NCBI RefSeq assembly: GCF_020166345.1
Contig: NZ_JAIUJS010000003.1
Location: 521,270 to 585,269, forward strand
Direction: 5' to 3'
DNA length: 64,000 nucleotides
Origin: Winogradskyella vincentii
GTDB taxonomy: Bacteria; Bacteroidota; Bacteroidia; Flavobacteriales; Flavobacteriaceae
The notes beneath the pieces were generated by a model. That model was not told the DNA's origin. It saw only the letters and a list, made by a program, of their open reading frames with translations, and did not search any database. The translations under genes were made by a program, and so were the position numbers. Of this stretch, positions 52,857 through 64,000 are shown piece by piece; position 1 is the first letter of the stretch, and every line of letters begins with the position of its first letter.

Positions 52857-54910
52857 TAACTTTCTAGTTTTTTTAGATAATAATTATATGTTTCAAATTG
52901 TGCCCTTATTTTCTCTTTATCATTTCTAAGATAAGTATTATCCTGAGTTTCATTAATAACTCGGGCCTTTACATTATCATTCCAACAAATGTCAAATAAA
53001 TCTTGGAGCTCGTTTTTAATATCTTCGCCATATATAGGACAAGTTACTTCAACCCTTGTATGTATATTTCGTGTCATCCAGTCTGCTGAAGAAATATAGA
53101 TCTTAGGATCGTTATTATTAGCAAATACAAATAATCTAGTATGTTCTAAAAACTTATCTACAATACTTATTACTTCAATATTTTCACTCATGCCTTCTAT
53201 GCCAGGCACCAAACAGCATATTCCTCTTACTATCATTTGTATTTTAACTCCTGCTCTACTTGCTTCATACAACTTATCTATCATATCATTATTAGATATG
53301 CTATTCATTTTTAATTTAATATAAGCAGGTTTTCCGGAGTTAGCATTTAAAATTTCGTTATCAATTAAATTGAAAAGTTTAGTTTTTGTATAGTGTGGTG
53401 AGGTAATAATGTGCTTGTATCGAGATACCTTATAGTTGACCTCAAAAAAGTCAAAAACCTTATTGATGTCCTTTAGGATTTTAGAATTTGCTGTTAATAA
53501 TGTAAAATCTGTATAAAGCTTGGCTGTAGATTCATTGAAATTACCAGTGCTAACAAAACCATATCGCTTCATCTTACCTTCCTCTTCGCGCTCTACAACA
53601 CACATTTTACAATGTACTTTTAATCCTGTTACTCCAAAAAACATTTTAACTCCTGCATCCTGCATTTGTTCAGCATAATTTATATTTGCCGCTTCATCAA
53701 AACGTGCTCTTAACTCAATGGATACTATTACTTCTTTTCCATTCTTAGCAGCATTTATTAAGGAACTTGCAACATGAGAAATTTGAGCCAATCTATAAAT
53801 AGTGATTTTAATTGTTTTTACATTAGGGTCTAATGCCGCCTCTCTTAAAAACTTTACTATATAGGAGAATGTATGATAAGGCGTGTAAACCAAATAGTCT
53901 TTAATTGCAATGGTATTAAAAATACTTTTTTGAAGACTGAGTCCTTTTACTGGTAATGGTTTTATTTTTTTGTAGAGTAAATCTGTCCTGCCTAAACTAG
54001 GAAAATCCATATAATCACGTCTATTGTGATAACGACCGCCTGGTATGATGCTATCCTGAGAATCAATACCCATAATATTGAGTAGAAAATCTAAAGTGTC
54101 TTGGTCTATCTGTTTATCATATACAAAACGCACGGGCTGTCCACTTTTCCTATTTTCTACACTAGCAGAAAGTTTTTCAACAAAACTCTTACTTAAATCA
54201 CTATCAAAATCTAGTTCTCCATCTCTAGTGATTTTAATCATATGGGCAGATATACTATCGTAATCAAAAATATTAAAGATGTCATCTAGACAATATCTTA
54301 AAATATTATCCACCATGATAATGTATTGAGAATTACCTACACTTGGCAATACAATAAAGCGGTCCATTGCTTTAGATATCTCAATTAAAGCAAATCTATC
54401 TTTGCCATTAGTATTTGACATTTTAACAGTAAGATAAGCAGCACTGTCCTTTAATTCTGGTAAGGCAACTTCTTCATTCAGTATTATCACCACCAAAGCT
54501 GGGCTGATAACTTGAAAGAAATAGTTCTTTATAAAGTCATGGTGGGTCTCGGTAATATCCGTTTCATTAAGAATATGAATATTTTGTTGCTCTAATTCTT
54601 TATCTATTGAAGCTAAGATTTTTAAACTCTCACTTTGTTGATCAATAACAATTTTTGTAATTGCTTCCAACAATTCCTCAGCCTTTAAACCTCCAAGTTG
54701 ACTCTTTCCCTCTTTTCCTGCTTCATAAATACGTTTTACCGTAGCATACCTCACTTTAAAAAATTCATCTAAGTTATTTGAGAAAATCCCTAAAAATCGT
54801 AATCGTTCTATTAATGGTACATTATTGTCTGCAGCTTCTTGTAAAACTCTCGCATTAAACTGCAACCAACTAAGTTCTCTATTTATATATCTGTTATTTT
54901 GCTTAAGCAT
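52856..54910 (-). CDS. ppk: Polyphosphate kinase 1
   Basis: A 684-residue enzyme that polymerises the gamma phosphate of ATP into polyphosphate. Blocks seen are YINRELSWLQFNARVLQEA at the start, the head domain, and the two HxK phospholipase-D-like sites. The first is LKVHCKMCVVERE (the autophosphorylated histidine); the second is the later MTRNIHTRVEV. SIELRARFDEAANI lies before the first. Length is standard for PPK1. It overlaps sixA (upstream) and ppx (downstream) by one base each. Confidence 0.96.
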   Translation of the reverse strand: MLKQNNRYINRELSWLQFNARVLQEAADNNVPLIERLRFLGIFSNNLDEFFKVRYATVKRIYEAGKEGKSQLGGLKAEELLEAITKIVIDQQSESLKILASIDKELEQQNIHILNETDITETHHDFIKNYFFQVISPALVVIILNEEVALPELKDSAAYLTVKMSNTNGKDRFALIEISKAMDRFIVLPSVGNSQYIIMVDNILRYCLDDIFNIFDYDSISAHMIKITRDGELDFDSDLSKSFVEKLSASVENRKSGQPVRFVYDKQIDQDTLDFLLNIMGIDSQDSIIPGGRYHNRRDYMDFPSLGRTDLLYKKIKPLPVKGLSLQKSIFNTIAIKDYLVYTPYHTFSYIVKFLREAALDPNVKTIKITIYRLAQISHVASSLINAAKNGKEVIVSIELRARFDEAANINYAEQMQDAGVKMFFGVTGLKVHCKMCVVEREEEGKMKRYGFVSTGNFNESTAKLYTDFTLLTANSKILKDINKVFDFFEVNYKVSRYKHIITSPHYTKTKLFNLIDNEILNANSGKPAYIKLKMNSISNNDMIDKLYEASRAGVKIQMIVRGICCLVPGIEGMSENIEVISIVDKFLEHTRLFVFANNNDPKIYISSADWMTRNIHTRVEVTCPIYGEDIKNELQDLFDICWNDNVKARVINETQDNTYLRNDKEKIRAQFETYNYYLKKLES

Positions 54911-55395
54911 TATCGTAAATCCTTCGGGACAATTATTAATTCCGTTTTACCTTTTTCTAATGATTTCCAATTATCGATTTCAAAATTGATCTTTACCAAA
55001 CCACTAGTTGGCAAATTTTCAATAAATCTGTCACCAAATATATTAGAAATAGATGTGAACGCATGATTGTGCCCAAATATCATTATAGAATTTATTGTAT
55101 CCTCTAAAGATTTAATAAAGTTGATCACATTTCTACCGTTAAAATCGTACAATTCTTCGATAATCGTCACCTCTTTCTGGTCTAATTCGCACGTTTTTAT
55201 GAATATTTTACACGTTTGATATGCTCTTTTTGCTGGACTTGAAAAAATTTTTTCTGGCAATTCTCCAAACTTTATATATTCCTTTGCCACCAATTTAATA
55301 TCATTTAAACCTCTGGTTTTCAATGGTCTTTGACGGTCACCAACGTCATATTTCCATGAGGATTTACCATGTCTTACTAGTATAATTGTTTTCAT
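54910..55395 (-). CDS. sixA: SixA-type histidine phosphatase
   Basis: A 161-residue RHG-superfamily protein with the catalytic LVRHGKSSWKY, RPLKTRGLNDI and IFGHNHAF at the second histidine. It has SixA length. SixA removes phosphate from phosphohistidine in phosphorelay or PTS partners in E. coli. It is the first gene of the sixA-ppk-ppx operon and shares its last base with the ppk start. PPK forms a phosphohistidine intermediate, so a functional link is conceivable, but nothing in the sequence proves it. Confidence 0.9.
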   Translation of the reverse strand: MKTIILVRHGKSSWKYDVGDRQRPLKTRGLNDIKLVAKEYIKFGELPEKIFSSPAKRAYQTCKIFIKTCELDQKEVTIIEELYDFNGRNVINFIKSLEDTINSIMIFGHNHAFTSISNIFGDRFIENLPTSGLVKINFEIDNWKSLEKGKTELIIVPKDLR

Positions 55396-55835
55396 ATTAA
55401 TCGATTAAATGCATATTATTTCGATAAAGTGTTGCATATATTGTTAATAAATACTATTTTGGCACTTTAATTGTGTTATGTTATTATTATAATTTAACCT
55501 TAAAGTTACTGTAAATGACCCCAAATCAAAAACATATTAATCTAATGACCTATGCGTCAAATTTTGGCGTAGTTCCCTCGACAAGTTTTATTAAAATACA
55601 TTATAAACATTATATATAAGTATAAAAGCTTACGGAATTATGACCCCTTATCAAATTCAAACCTATTATCCATTGGCATTATTTATAGTGCTTTTCCCTC
55701 ATGCGATTATAGAAAATTGTATTGCAAAATCATTTGATAGATGGTTTATGCACAACGTTTCATAATCTGTTTTAAAACAAAATTTTTAATCGCTAGTCGA
55801 TGCAATATTATTAAATGAAGGAAAATTACTAAATT
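55396..55835. other. 440-base intergenic region before the giant surface protein
   Basis: This AT-rich space holds the sixA promoter side and the start side of the giant gene. It contains an imperfect 15-bp palindrome CGTCAAATTTTGGCG (about 55555-55569) and a 41-residue reading frame (55640-55765). No clear TAnnTTTG box lies close before 55836. The 440 bases are unusually long for this gene-dense window. Confidence 0.6.
55640..55765 (+). CDS. Possible 41-residue small protein, unknown
   Basis: ATG at 55640 opens 41 codons with a hydrophobic middle (YYPLALFIVLFPHAIIENCI) and ends SFDRWFMHNVS-stop. It may be a small membrane peptide, part of a leader, or chance. There is no homology I recognise. 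It lies in the long gap before the giant gene and has no evident ribosome binding site. Confidence 0.2.
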   Translation: MTPYQIQTYYPLALFIVLFPHAIIENCIAKSFDRWFMHNVS

Positions 55836-58800
55836 ATGAATACCAAATGCCAACTATTTAAAAGCAGGATATCTACTTTTAAAAAATCCCTCAAGGCTTT
55901 TTTAAATGTATTTTTGATTTTTCATATTAAGAAAATTAAGATTAGGCCATTTATTGCGCCACAATTCATAGGGTTTTTATTAATTCTGTTTAGTACAGTT
56001 TTTATAAGTAACATTCTTAACGCACAAAACCCAGGGCAAGCGTCTAATTTCAGTATCAAAGGAGATACATATTCGGGCGCATTTAATTCTGTTTCTGACG
56101 ATTGGTTTCAAGGACCATCAGGTATAGGTAACATTGACGAAAGTCAAACCCCATTATTTTTAAGCATTACCAATTCCCAATCGAATCAAGCCTTTACAGC
56201 GAGATCACCGTACAACCAATACGAATTAGTAAATGGGTATTTATTATATGATGCAATCTACGGTAGAGATTACACAACTATTAATGGTGGTAGTGATTTT
56301 ACAACATTTTCGGGTTCTAATAAAAATGGAGATAATCCTCAAGTTACATGGCAGGTAGGTAATAGTGCACCTACAGGTTCTGTAGATTTAGTAGATGTAT
56401 ATGCCCACTTAAGAAGAGAAGGAACCACTGTTAATGATAAGATGTGGTTAATTATGGCAGTATCTACAATGGGTAACAATGGTACACATTATGTAGATTT
56501 TGAATTATACGCTGATCCGATTGATTTAAATGGCTCCAATGGATTTCAAGATTCTGGTGAAAATGGAAAAGGTGGTCATACAGCATGGGAATTTGATGGC
56601 TCTGGTAATTTAACAGCTAGTGGAGATTTAGATGCAGGATTTGCCTATTCTGGTTCTAATATTACTGGAATTGAAGTAAGAATTTGGGTAAAACGATCAG
56701 ATTATGAGAACGTTACACCTGCAACATTTACTTGGGGGTCAGAATTTGACGGTCCTTCTAATGATTCAGAATATGGTTATGCACAAATTGTAATACCAAC
56801 AGGTGGTACATACGACTCTGGTAATGCAGGTAACACTCCAGCACCACCATGGAAAACTTTTAAAGATAATGCACCCTCGTTTGCATATGATAATGGTGCC
56901 TTTGCTGAAGTTGGAATTGATTTGACTGCTTTAGGAATTGATCCTAGTTTATCTAGTGACAACCCTTGTGATGCTCCATTTCAAAAAATTCTGATTAAAA
57001 CAAGAGCTTCCGCATCCTTCACCTCAAGTCTTAAAGATTTTGCTGGTCCATACCAGTTTTTAGGGTCTCCAATTTTAGACCCAACCATAAAAGTTGAAAA
57101 TCCTGGTCATTTTCTTTGTAGCGAAACTCAAAAAACTCTATCGCCACTGAACCCTTACCCAGGTGCGCATTACGTGTACACAACCAATGATGGTGAGTTT
57201 TTGGATGGTACACAAGAGTATATTGGCGAAAATGCCATTATTACCAAACCTGGTAAATATAAATTAACAGCATCTCCTGTTGCTGGTTGTACCGAAGCAT
57301 CAAGCGAAGTGAATGTCTATGCACAACCTTGTGCTGTAGATGATGATTTTGGAGAAATTATAGAAAATAGTCCAGGATATAAGGTTAAAGTAACCCTTAA
57401 CGATACAGACCGAGACGGTGATATAGATAAATCGACACTTAATAACAATAATCCACTTTTACAACCTTCTAATGGTACACTGATTATACACCCTAATAAT
57501 GGAGATATTACATATATACCTAACCCAGATTATTACGGACCAGATTCATTTGAATATGAAATTTGTGATGATCAAGGTTTGTGTGATATCGCAACGGTAA
57601 CGGTCTTTGTGCTGCAAGACACAGATAATGATGGTGTTGGTGATAAATATGATATAGATAATGATAATGACGGCATACCAGACATTATAGAATGTGCAAT
57701 CGCTGCAAAACCACGTATATTAAATCAAGATTTTGAAGCTATTGATATTATAACCTCAGGGCTAGATGATGGCCCAACTGACGTTGTAACCAGTATAGAA
57801 GGAATTTGGAAGGGTGATGCTAGCCATATACCAAATTGGTCAAGTACAGACACTAGTAATCATTTAGAAATTTGGAACAACTCCCATAACTACGACAGCG
57901 GAAATGGACATGACAATAAAGGTAAAGCCTATTCTGGTAAGCAATGGGCTGAGGTAAATGCAAGCTCAAATAATGGTTTTTATCAAGATATTAACACCAC
58001 GCCAGGTGATGTTTTACAATGGTCTTTTGCTCATCGTAAAAGAGAGTTTTATAAAGGTAGTGTTAATGAAGACATAGTAAGTTTAGAAATTGGTGCTCCT
58101 GGTAGCCAGGTAAGTCAAGGAAACTTTGCTTCTCACCCACAATCAGAATGGACCAAACATACTGGTACTTATACCGTACCACCAGGTCAAACTGTAACGC
58201 GCTTAAGTTTTAATTGGGTACAGTCTGCAGGTGGAAATGCTGTTATGGGTAATTTCGTTGATAATGTAGAATTATATTTTATAGAATCTAATTGTGCAGA
58301 CACAGATGGTGATGGCATCCCTAATTACTTAGATTTAGATTCCGACAACGATGGTATTCCAGATGTTGTAGAAGCTGGGTTTAGAGATGATAATAATGAT
58401 GGGTTGGTAGATACTAATGACTATGGCGTTAATGGATTAGCGGATAATGTTGAAACATTTGATGATAGTGGTATATTAATAGATCAACCTCTTAATACCG
58501 ATGCATCTTCAGACATAGGTTTTGAAATGTACGATTTCGTAGATGTAGACTCCGATAACGATGGTATAACAGATACTCAAGAAGCATTTTCTGATAATAT
58601 AAACTATAACGACGTTGCTAATGACGGTATAATTGATGGATTTATTGATTTTGATAATAACGGTTGGCATGACCCTATAGATGCAGAATCATCATTACCA
58701 GAACGATTAAACTCAGATGCTGATAACATACCTAATTACTTAGATTTAGATTCTGATGGTGATGGTGTACCTGATACATTAGAAGGGAATTTTGATGTGC

Positions 58801-61800
58801 CAGATACAGATAACAACGGTTACGTAGGCAACGGCATACCTTCAGATATTGATTTTGATGGTCTTGCCGATACAAACGACCCAGACTTTACTGGCAATAT
58901 ACTAAGTGGTTCTGGTTTTTATCAAGACTTTGATGGTGACGGATTAAATAACACAATAGACATTGATGCTGATAATGATGGTATCATTGATAATACAGAA
59001 GCCTCTTCTACTTTTGCATATTACCCACCAACAGGTGTAGATACTGATGGTGATGGAATAGATAATGCATACGATGTAGACAATGGAGGAATTGGTATTG
59101 GTTATATTAATATTGATGGTGGTTTATATCCAGATTTCTTAGATGTAGATGCAGAAGATGACGGGTTAAAGGATATTAGAGAAAATAATATTGCCAACTC
59201 AATAGACGCAGATGTTTTAGATTTAGATAACGACGGAATGGTCGATTTAAATTTGTTTACAGATGATGACAATGATGGATTAGCAGATATTTTTGACTTA
59301 GAGGACGATATAGATGATGTAAAAAATTCAACTAACTTTTATCAAACACCAAACACACAACCAGATGATGATCCTCAAAACATGGGAGGAGACAGAGATT
59401 GGAGAGAATGGTATGGTGATGATTCAGATTTAGATAACATACCAGATTACGTTGATTTAGATGACGACAACGATGGTATTTTAGATACTGTAGAACAACT
59501 AGCTACAAATACCGATATTGATAATGACGGTATTGAAAATTTACTGGATTTAGATTCAGACGGAGATGGTATACCAGATCATACAGATGCTGGTGGTACT
59601 TTTGATGCTGATGGCAGTGGTATGCCTGGTTTAGGTATATTAGATAATACAGAAGTAGACCCAAATGGTGTACCTCTTGTAGTAGGACCTACTGGTATTA
59701 CACCTGCAGATACTGACGGTGATGGATTACCAAATTTTATAGATTTAGATGCTGATAACGATGGTATTGCAGATGTTTTAGAGGCAGGAGGAAATGATGC
59801 TAATGGTGATGGGTTATATGGCCCAGGAGCTTCAAACGACTTCGATTCTGATGGTATTGCAGATGCTGTAGATTTATTTGATAATACCCAAGGAAATTTA
59901 GATGTTCCACTTGGTGGGACACCTTTATATGTAAATGACAATGATGGTGATGGGTTAGCAAATTTTATTGATTTAGATTCAGATAACGATACTATTCCAG
60001 ACATCGTAGAAGGCCAACCTACTGTTGCCTATAATGCGCCAATTCCAGGATTTGCTGATGTAGATGGTGATGGGCTTAATAATATTTTTGACATTAACAA
60101 CGGTGGTACGCCAATTGTACCAGTAGACACTGATGGTGATTACACTCCAGATTATTTGGATTTAGATACTGATGGAGATTTTATTTATGACATAGTAGAA
60201 GCAGGACCAACTCATGCCGCAGCTGACACAAATAATAATGGTAAAACAAACAATACTGTTGGTATTAATGGTTTAGATGATAATTTTGAAGCCTCAGATA
60301 ATTTTATTGATCCTAACGGAACATTAGATGACACTCAAGAGGATAATTTCCCAGATGAAGACAATGATGTATTGTCAGGTGGAGATGTAGATTATAGAGA
60401 TGCTGAATTTGATGATTTTGATAATGATACAGTATCAAATGCAGATGACTTAGATGATGATAATGATGGTATTTTAGATACAGAAGAATCTAATGGAATA
60501 GACCCTTCTGCAGATTCAGACTCTGATGGTATAGCTAATTATTTAGACCCAGACTTTTGTACATTAAATTCATTCGGAATTTGTTCAAATTTAGATATTG
60601 ATAATGATGGCATCCCTAATCACTTCGATTTAGATAGTGATGGAGACGGTTGTAACGATGCCTTAGAAGGATACAATTCTGAATCAGCTGACCCTGATTT
60701 TGATGGAGTATATGGAACAGGTACAGCTACTGTAGATGCTAATGGTTTAGTAATCGCTGCTGGTGTAACTGGTAATTCTTATGACACCTTACCAGCAGAT
60801 ACAGATGCATCATCAACTGATGATTTTCTTGAAAGTAATATTTATGTAGCTTGTCAAGCAGATTTAAGAATAACTAAAACTGTTGATGACACTACACCAG
60901 AAATTAATGAAATTGTAACATTTACAATTATAGTTACAAATGATGGCCCGTTTAACGCTTCAGGTATTACGGTTAAAGATTTATTACCCGCAGAACTTAC
61001 TTATAACGCAACAGGTTCTACAATACCAGCGTCTTCAACATACAATAGCACAACTGGTATATGGGACTTTAGTAGTATTACATTAGTTACAGGTGATTCT
61101 ATAGAACTTCAAATTGCGGCAACTGCAAGCAGTAGTTGTGCACTTACAACCAATGAGGTTGAGATTATAACAAGTGATAGATTTGATTTTGATTCTACAC
61201 CAAATAATAATGATCCTTCTGAGGATGATTATGCAACAGCAACATTAACAGTTACTGATAATACTGATCCTACTTGGACATCAACTCTCCCAGTTGATGC
61301 TACTTATCAGTGTAATGCCGTGCCAATTCCAGTAACTTTAACAGCTACAGATAATTGTGGTACAGCAACTGTTAACTTTAATGAGGTTAGAACTGACGGA
61401 TTTTGTTCATCGTATTACACATTAACCAGAACTTGGACAGCAACAGACTGTTGTGGGTTAAATAGTATTCAGCACGTACAAACAATTACAGTGGTAGATA
61501 CTATTGCGCCAGAAGCTAATCCTACCAACCCAATTTTGGTACAATGTTTTAGCGAAATTCCGGCTCAAGACCCTAATGAAATTACAGGAGAAACGGATAA
61601 TTGTACCTCTGATGTAACGGTTGCGTTTTTATCAGAATCTGATAACGGTAGTCCGGGTACTATAGCGAGTCCTTACATTTTAACTAGAATTTATCGTGTT
61701 TCTGATGATTGTGGTAACTATATAGATGTACCACAAACTATAACTGTTATAGATGACACTCCTCCAGTAATTGATACCAATGCTTTCGACTTCGAGGTGC

Positions 61801-64000
61801 AATGTGATGGAAGTGGAAATACGGATGCCTTAAATAATTGGTTAAGTACTAATGGAAGTGCGGCAGCCAATGATAATTGTGGTGCATTAACTTGGTCTAA
61901 CGATTACACTGGTTTAACAGATTCTTGTGGTAGTAATGCCTCTGCAACAGTAACTTTTACCGCAACTGACACTGCAGGAAATACCGCAACAACAACCGCA
62001 ACATTTAGTATTGTTGACAATATAAGTCCAGAAATACTTGGTTTCCCTTCTGGTGTTAATAATGAACAATCACATTGTGTTAATGTCCCTGTTTTATCAT
62101 TTACATCATATAATGAGGAAATTGGTGATGGTAATAACTCAACATTTTTACAAGGTGAAACCTTCAGGTTTCCAAATATATCAAGTGGTGTAGATGCATT
62201 ATTAACTATTGTAGAGACAGTTAATGCTACAGTCCCTGTATTAGATGATAATACTACAGGACCAAATTCATTAAAACCAAGAACAGCCTTCTCATTAACA
62301 ACTGTTGGTGAAAAAGCTTATGTAGAGTATAAAATTGATTTTGTAGAAACTGGTACAAATACACCAACAACATTACCAGAATTTTATGCGAATTTTAATG
62401 ATATTGATGGAAATAGCAGTTATGGTGAAGTTAACTGGACAGAATTAGCTACTAGCTATACAGTAGATGATCCTACAGAACTAACAATAACAGAAGAAGG
62501 ATCATGGATTTTAGCTACCGCTGGTACCAATGAATATCCAGGTGTAACTAACACATATCCTCAAGTAAATATATCAACAAAAAATACTAATGCATCAACG
62601 TATTCGTTTCGTTTAGGTGCAGAAGCAAGACAACCAAATGTATCTGCTTCAGGAAGACAGCACAATATCGAATTTGCATGTATAGGTAATTTTACAAGTG
62701 CAAGTACATTTCAAGAAATAACTTTAGAATGTAAAGACCTACAACCAGCTGCAGAACTTACTGCCATAGATGATTGTAGTGTCACAACTGTCGTTTTAGA
62801 CGAAGTTAGAACTGACGGTAGTTGTGAAAATCAATACACATTGGTTCGTACATGGACCGCTACTGACGCTTGTGGAAATGAATCAAAAGCAACTCAAAAA
62901 ATTAATGTAATTGACACTACTACACCAGTTATTGATACGGTTGCTAGTGATAGCACAGTAGAATGTGATGGTAGTGGAAATATAACCGATCTCAATGCTT
63001 GGTTAGCCTCTAATGGTGGTGCATCTGCTTCAGACATTTGTGGTGATGTAACATGGACTAATGACTATACAGCAATAAGCGATGAATGTGGTGCTACAGG
63101 ATCAACAACTGTAATCTTTACAGCATCTGATGCATGTGGTAATACCGCAACAACATCTGCTACATTTACTATTGAAGATTCAACGGGACCATCTATTGAT
63201 ACTGTTGCAAATGACAGCACAGTAGAATGTGATAGTCGTGGAAATATAACAGAACTTAATGATTGGTTAGCTTCAAATGGTGGCGCATCTGCTTCAGATG
63301 CCTGTGGTAACGTAACATGGTCTAACAATTTCACAGCACTTAGTGATGAGTGTGGTGTTACGGGTTCAGCTACTGTAACCTTCACTGCTACTGATGATTG
63401 TGGTAACACATCGATAACATCTGCTACATTTACTATTGAAGATACAACAGCTCCAACTATTGATACCATAGCAAGCGATCTTACAGTAGAATGTGATGGT
63501 AGTGGTAACTCATCAGATCTTAATACATGGTTAGCGTCTAATGCTGGTGCATCTGCTACGGATGAGTGTAGTGGCGTGACATGGTCTAATAACTTTACGT
63601 CAATTTCTGATGAATGTGGCGCTACTGGATCTGCTATTGTAACTTTTACAGCTACAGATGAATGCGGTAATACAGCTACAACTTCTGCCACATTTACAAT
63701 TGTAGACACTACAAAACCGTCTATAGTTGGTGTACCTGCTGATACTTCAGCAGAATGTGATTCAATTCCATTGCCTGCTAATCCTATTTCATCAGATAAT
63801 TGTGATAATAATGTAGATTTATCCTTTAATGAGTCAACAATACCAGGTTCATGTCCAGGTGCATACACCTTACAAAGAACATGGACCGCTACGGATGATT
63901 GTGGCAACACAACGTCTGCTGTTCAAACCATAACGGTTGTGGATACGACAGACCCTGTCTTAGCAGGGATTCCAAGTGATACAACTGTAGAATGTGATAG
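55836..64000 (+). CDS. Giant repeat-rich surface protein (N-terminal >2,720 codons; runs off the window)
   Basis: Frame 55836 onward has no stop to the window end, checked in several places for frame continuity. Order of parts: a long basic n-region and hydrophobic signal (about 44-63, ending LNAQ); an N-terminal beta domain (about 65-420); Ig-like and VCBS-type segments (to about residue 590). Then come more than twenty calcium-binding DxDxDGxxD (thrombospondin type 3) motifs (57613-60660) and a DUF11 repeat (about 60860-61250). HYR-like cysteine-rich repeats follow to the edge. Such proteins are usually T9SS adhesins ending in a CHU_C domain, which would be outside the window. Ligand unknown. 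Confidence 0.9.
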   Translation, partial: MNTKCQLFKSRISTFKKSLKAFLNVFLIFHIKKIKIRPFIAPQFIGFLLILFSTVFISNILNAQNPGQASNFSIKGDTYSGAFNSVSDDWFQGPSGIGNIDESQTPLFLSITNSQSNQAFTARSPYNQYELVNGYLLYDAIYGRDYTTINGGSDFTTFSGSNKNGDNPQVTWQVGNSAPTGSVDLVDVYAHLRREGTTVNDKMWLIMAVSTMGNNGTHYVDFELYADPIDLNGSNGFQDSGENGKGGHTAWEFDGSGNLTASGDLDAGFAYSGSNITGIEVRIWVKRSDYENVTPATFTWGSEFDGPSNDSEYGYAQIVIPTGGTYDSGNAGNTPAPPWKTFKDNAPSFAYDNGAFAEVGIDLTALGIDPSLSSDNPCDAPFQKILIKTRASASFTSSLKDFAGPYQFLGSPILDPTIKVENPGHFLCSETQKTLSPLNPYPGAHYVYTTNDGEFLDGTQEYIGENAIITKPGKYKLTASPVAGCTEASSEVNVYAQPCAVDDDFGEIIENSPGYKVKVTLNDTDRDGDIDKSTLNNNNPLLQPSNGTLIIHPNNGDITYIPNPDYYGPDSFEYEICDDQGLCDIATVTVFVLQDTDNDGVGDKYDIDNDNDGIPDIIECAIAAKPRILNQDFEAIDIITSGLDDGPTDVVTSIEGIWKGDASHIPNWSSTDTSNHLEIWNNSHNYDSGNGHDNKGKAYSGKQWAEVNASSNNGFYQDINTTPGDVLQWSFAHRKREFYKGSVNEDIVSLEIGAPGSQVSQGNFASHPQSEWTKHTGTYTVPPGQTVTRLSFNWVQSAGGNAVMGNFVDNVELYFIESNCADTDGDGIPNYLDLDSDNDGIPDVVEAGFRDDNNDGLVDTNDYGVNGLADNVETFDDSGILIDQPLNTDASSDIGFEMYDFVDVDSDNDGITDTQEAFSDNINYNDVANDGIIDGFIDFDNNGWHDPIDAESSLPERLNSDADNIPNYLDLDSDGDGVPDTLEGNFDVPDTDNNGYVGNGIPSDIDFDGLADTNDPDFTGNILSGSGFYQDFDGDGLNNTIDIDADNDGIIDNTEASSTFAYYPPTGVDTDGDGIDNAYDVDNGGIGIGYINIDGGLYPDFLDVDAEDDGLKDIRENNIANSIDADVLDLDNDGMVDLNLFTDDDNDGLADIFDLEDDIDDVKNSTNFYQTPNTQPDDDPQNMGGDRDWREWYGDDSDLDNIPDYVDLDDDNDGILDTVEQLATNTDIDNDGIENLLDLDSDGDGIPDHTDAGGTFDADGSGMPGLGILDNTEVDPNGVPLVVGPTGITPADTDGDGLPNFIDLDADNDGIADVLEAGGNDANGDGLYGPGASNDFDSDGIADAVDLFDNTQGNLDVPLGGTPLYVNDNDGDGLANFIDLDSDNDTIPDIVEGQPTVAYNAPIPGFADVDGDGLNNIFDINNGGTPIVPVDTDGDYTPDYLDLDTDGDFIYDIVEAGPTHAAADTNNNGKTNNTVGINGLDDNFEASDNFIDPNGTLDDTQEDNFPDEDNDVLSGGDVDYRDAEFDDFDNDTVSNADDLDDDNDGILDTEESNGIDPSADSDSDGIANYLDPDFCTLNSFGICSNLDIDNDGIPNHFDLDSDGDGCNDALEGYNSESADPDFDGVYGTGTATVDANGLVIAAGVTGNSYDTLPADTDASSTDDFLESNIYVACQADLRITKTVDDTTPEINEIVTFTIIVTNDGPFNASGITVKDLLPAELTYNATGSTIPASSTYNSTTGIWDFSSITLVTGDSIELQIAATASSSCALTTNEVEIITSDRFDFDSTPNNNDPSEDDYATATLTVTDNTDPTWTSTLPVDATYQCNAVPIPVTLTATDNCGTATVNFNEVRTDGFCSSYYTLTRTWTATDCCGLNSIQHVQTITVVDTIAPEANPTNPILVQCFSEIPAQDPNEITGETDNCTSDVTVAFLSESDNGSPGTIASPYILTRIYRVSDDCGNYIDVPQTITVIDDTPPVIDTNAFDFEVQCDGSGNTDALNNWLSTNGSAAANDNCGALTWSNDYTGLTDSCGSNASATVTFTATDTAGNTATTTATFSIVDNISPEILGFPSGVNNEQSHCVNVPVLSFTSYNEEIGDGNNSTFLQGETFRFPNISSGVDALLTIVETVNATVPVLDDNTTGPNSLKPRTAFSLTTVGEKAYVEYKIDFVETGTNTPTTLPEFYANFNDIDGNSSYGEVNWTELATSYTVDDPTELTITEEGSWILATAGTNEYPGVTNTYPQVNISTKNTNASTYSFRLGAEARQPNVSASGRQHNIEFACIGNFTSASTFQEITLECKDLQPAAELTAIDDCSVTTVVLDEVRTDGSCENQYTLVRTWTATDACGNESKATQKINVIDTTTPVIDTVASDSTVECDGSGNITDLNAWLASNGGASASDICGDVTWTNDYTAISDECGATGSTTVIFTASDACGNTATTSATFTIEDSTGPSIDTVANDSTVECDSRGNITELNDWLASNGGASASDACGNVTWSNNFTALSDECGVTGSATVTFTATDDCGNTSITSATFTIEDTTAPTIDTIASDLTVECDGSGNSSDLNTWLASNAGASATDECSGVTWSNNFTSISDECGATGSAIVTFTATDECGNTATTSATFTIVDTTKPSIVGVPADTSAECDSIPLPANPISSDNCDNNVDLSFNESTIPGSCPGAYTLQRTWTATDDCGNTTSAVQTITVVDTTDPVLAGIPSDTTVECD
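57613..60660 (+). repeat. Thrombospondin type 3-like calcium-binding array
   Basis: The frame encodes over twenty units such as [18 protein letters not shown] and DTDGDGLPN, spaced irregularly over about 1,000 codons. Each aspartate-rich loop is a Ca2+ ligand in the family. The acidic, low-stop reverse strand gives false long reading frames here. Confidence 0.9.
62931..63722 (+). repeat. Three tandem 264-base (88-codon) HYR-like repeats
   Basis: Units start at 62931, 63195 and 63459 with [AT]IDT[VI]A.D, each followed by TVECD, WLASN and [17 protein letters not shown] endings. The period is exactly 264 bases in both intervals. A diverged copy lies at about 61769-62030. Confidence 0.88.

Noticed and set aside
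59579..60004. 141-codon reverse-strand frame
   Set aside because: It lies opposite the calcium-binding array. GAT-rich forward codons suppress stops on the other strand. The peptide is low-complexity Ser/Pro sequence.
63065..63910. 281-codon open frame on the reverse strand
   Set aside because: It lies opposite the tandem HYR-like repeats of the giant gene. Its composition (runs of [14 protein letters not shown] units) mirrors the forward repeats, so it is a shadow.
1..64000. CRISPR array, prophage, insertion sequence or tRNA genes
   Set aside because: Reading both strands showed no regularly spaced short repeats, no transposase, integrase or phage genes, and no cloverleaf-like segments. 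The repeats at the right end are coding repeats of one protein.

Overview
The window looks like chromosomal DNA from a marine-type member of the Flavobacteriaceae (Bacteroidota). The evidence is AT-rich sequence, recurrent TAnnTTTG promoter boxes with few Shine-Dalgarno sites, signal peptides ending in NAQ or lipobox-Cys, a type IX secretion (T9SS) C-terminal domain, and families largely confined to this phylum (DUF3822, DUF6090, OMP_b-brl_3-type receptors, a dnaX without its zinc module). The genus cannot be fixed from the sequence. Most of the window is ordinary housekeeping or metabolic DNA. I see no tRNA, rRNA, CRISPR array, insertion sequence or prophage.

Layout. 1-5.1 kb: the 5' part of an AONS-family PLP acyltransferase, a cysteine-synthase-fold PLP enzyme (possibly a sulfonolipid pair), an oligopeptidase B, YbaB and threonine aldolase. 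5.2-10.4 kb: a lipoprotein with a possible Cys-Gln thioester domain, an orphan ATP-grasp enzyme and a secreted metzincin. 10.5-13.1 kb: an operon led by prfB, which carries the programmed +1 frameshift. 13.2-17.3 kb: a LytS/LytTR two-component pair followed by an outer-membrane beta-barrel receptor. 17.4-17.7 kb: a deletion scar joining remnants of a DUF294 gene and a DnaQ-like exonuclease. 17.7-21.5 kb: a T9SS metallophosphoesterase and a TPR protein.

21.7-30.7 kb is a C2 (acetate) metabolism block: aceB-aceA (glyoxylate shunt), a divergent ScfR/RamB-type regulator with a 14-bp palindrome between them, a phosphatase, acs and an AGCS amino-acid/Na+ symporter. 30.7-36.2 kb is more accessory: an AraC-TPR membrane regulator, an NTF2-like protein, a DUF6090 membrane protein and a membrane acyltransferase. 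Two of these genes share a duplicated leader at the same distance from the start codon. 36.2-38.8 kb: a LysR regulator divergent from two small unknown genes and an SbtA-type bicarbonate transporter.

39.6-44.8 kb is a minus-strand operon for the lipid A/Kdo region (RecD-like helicase, DUF4126, kdsB, HAD, KdnB-like dehydrogenase, PlsC-like acyltransferase). 44.9-51.3 kb: DUF3822-rsmD, two small exported proteins, RNase P RNA (minus strand), dnaX and a miaE-like gene. 51.3-55.4 kb: a porin-like protein and the translationally coupled sixA-ppk-ppx operon. 55.8 kb to the edge: one open reading frame of more than 2,700 codons encoding a giant calcium-binding, repeat-rich surface protein that runs off the window.

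No complete, clearly new system is visible. The best leads are the thioester-like lipoprotein, the duplicated leader element, the SbtA-associated unknown genes, the hairpin abutting the dnaX start, the possible cysteate pair and the deletion scar.
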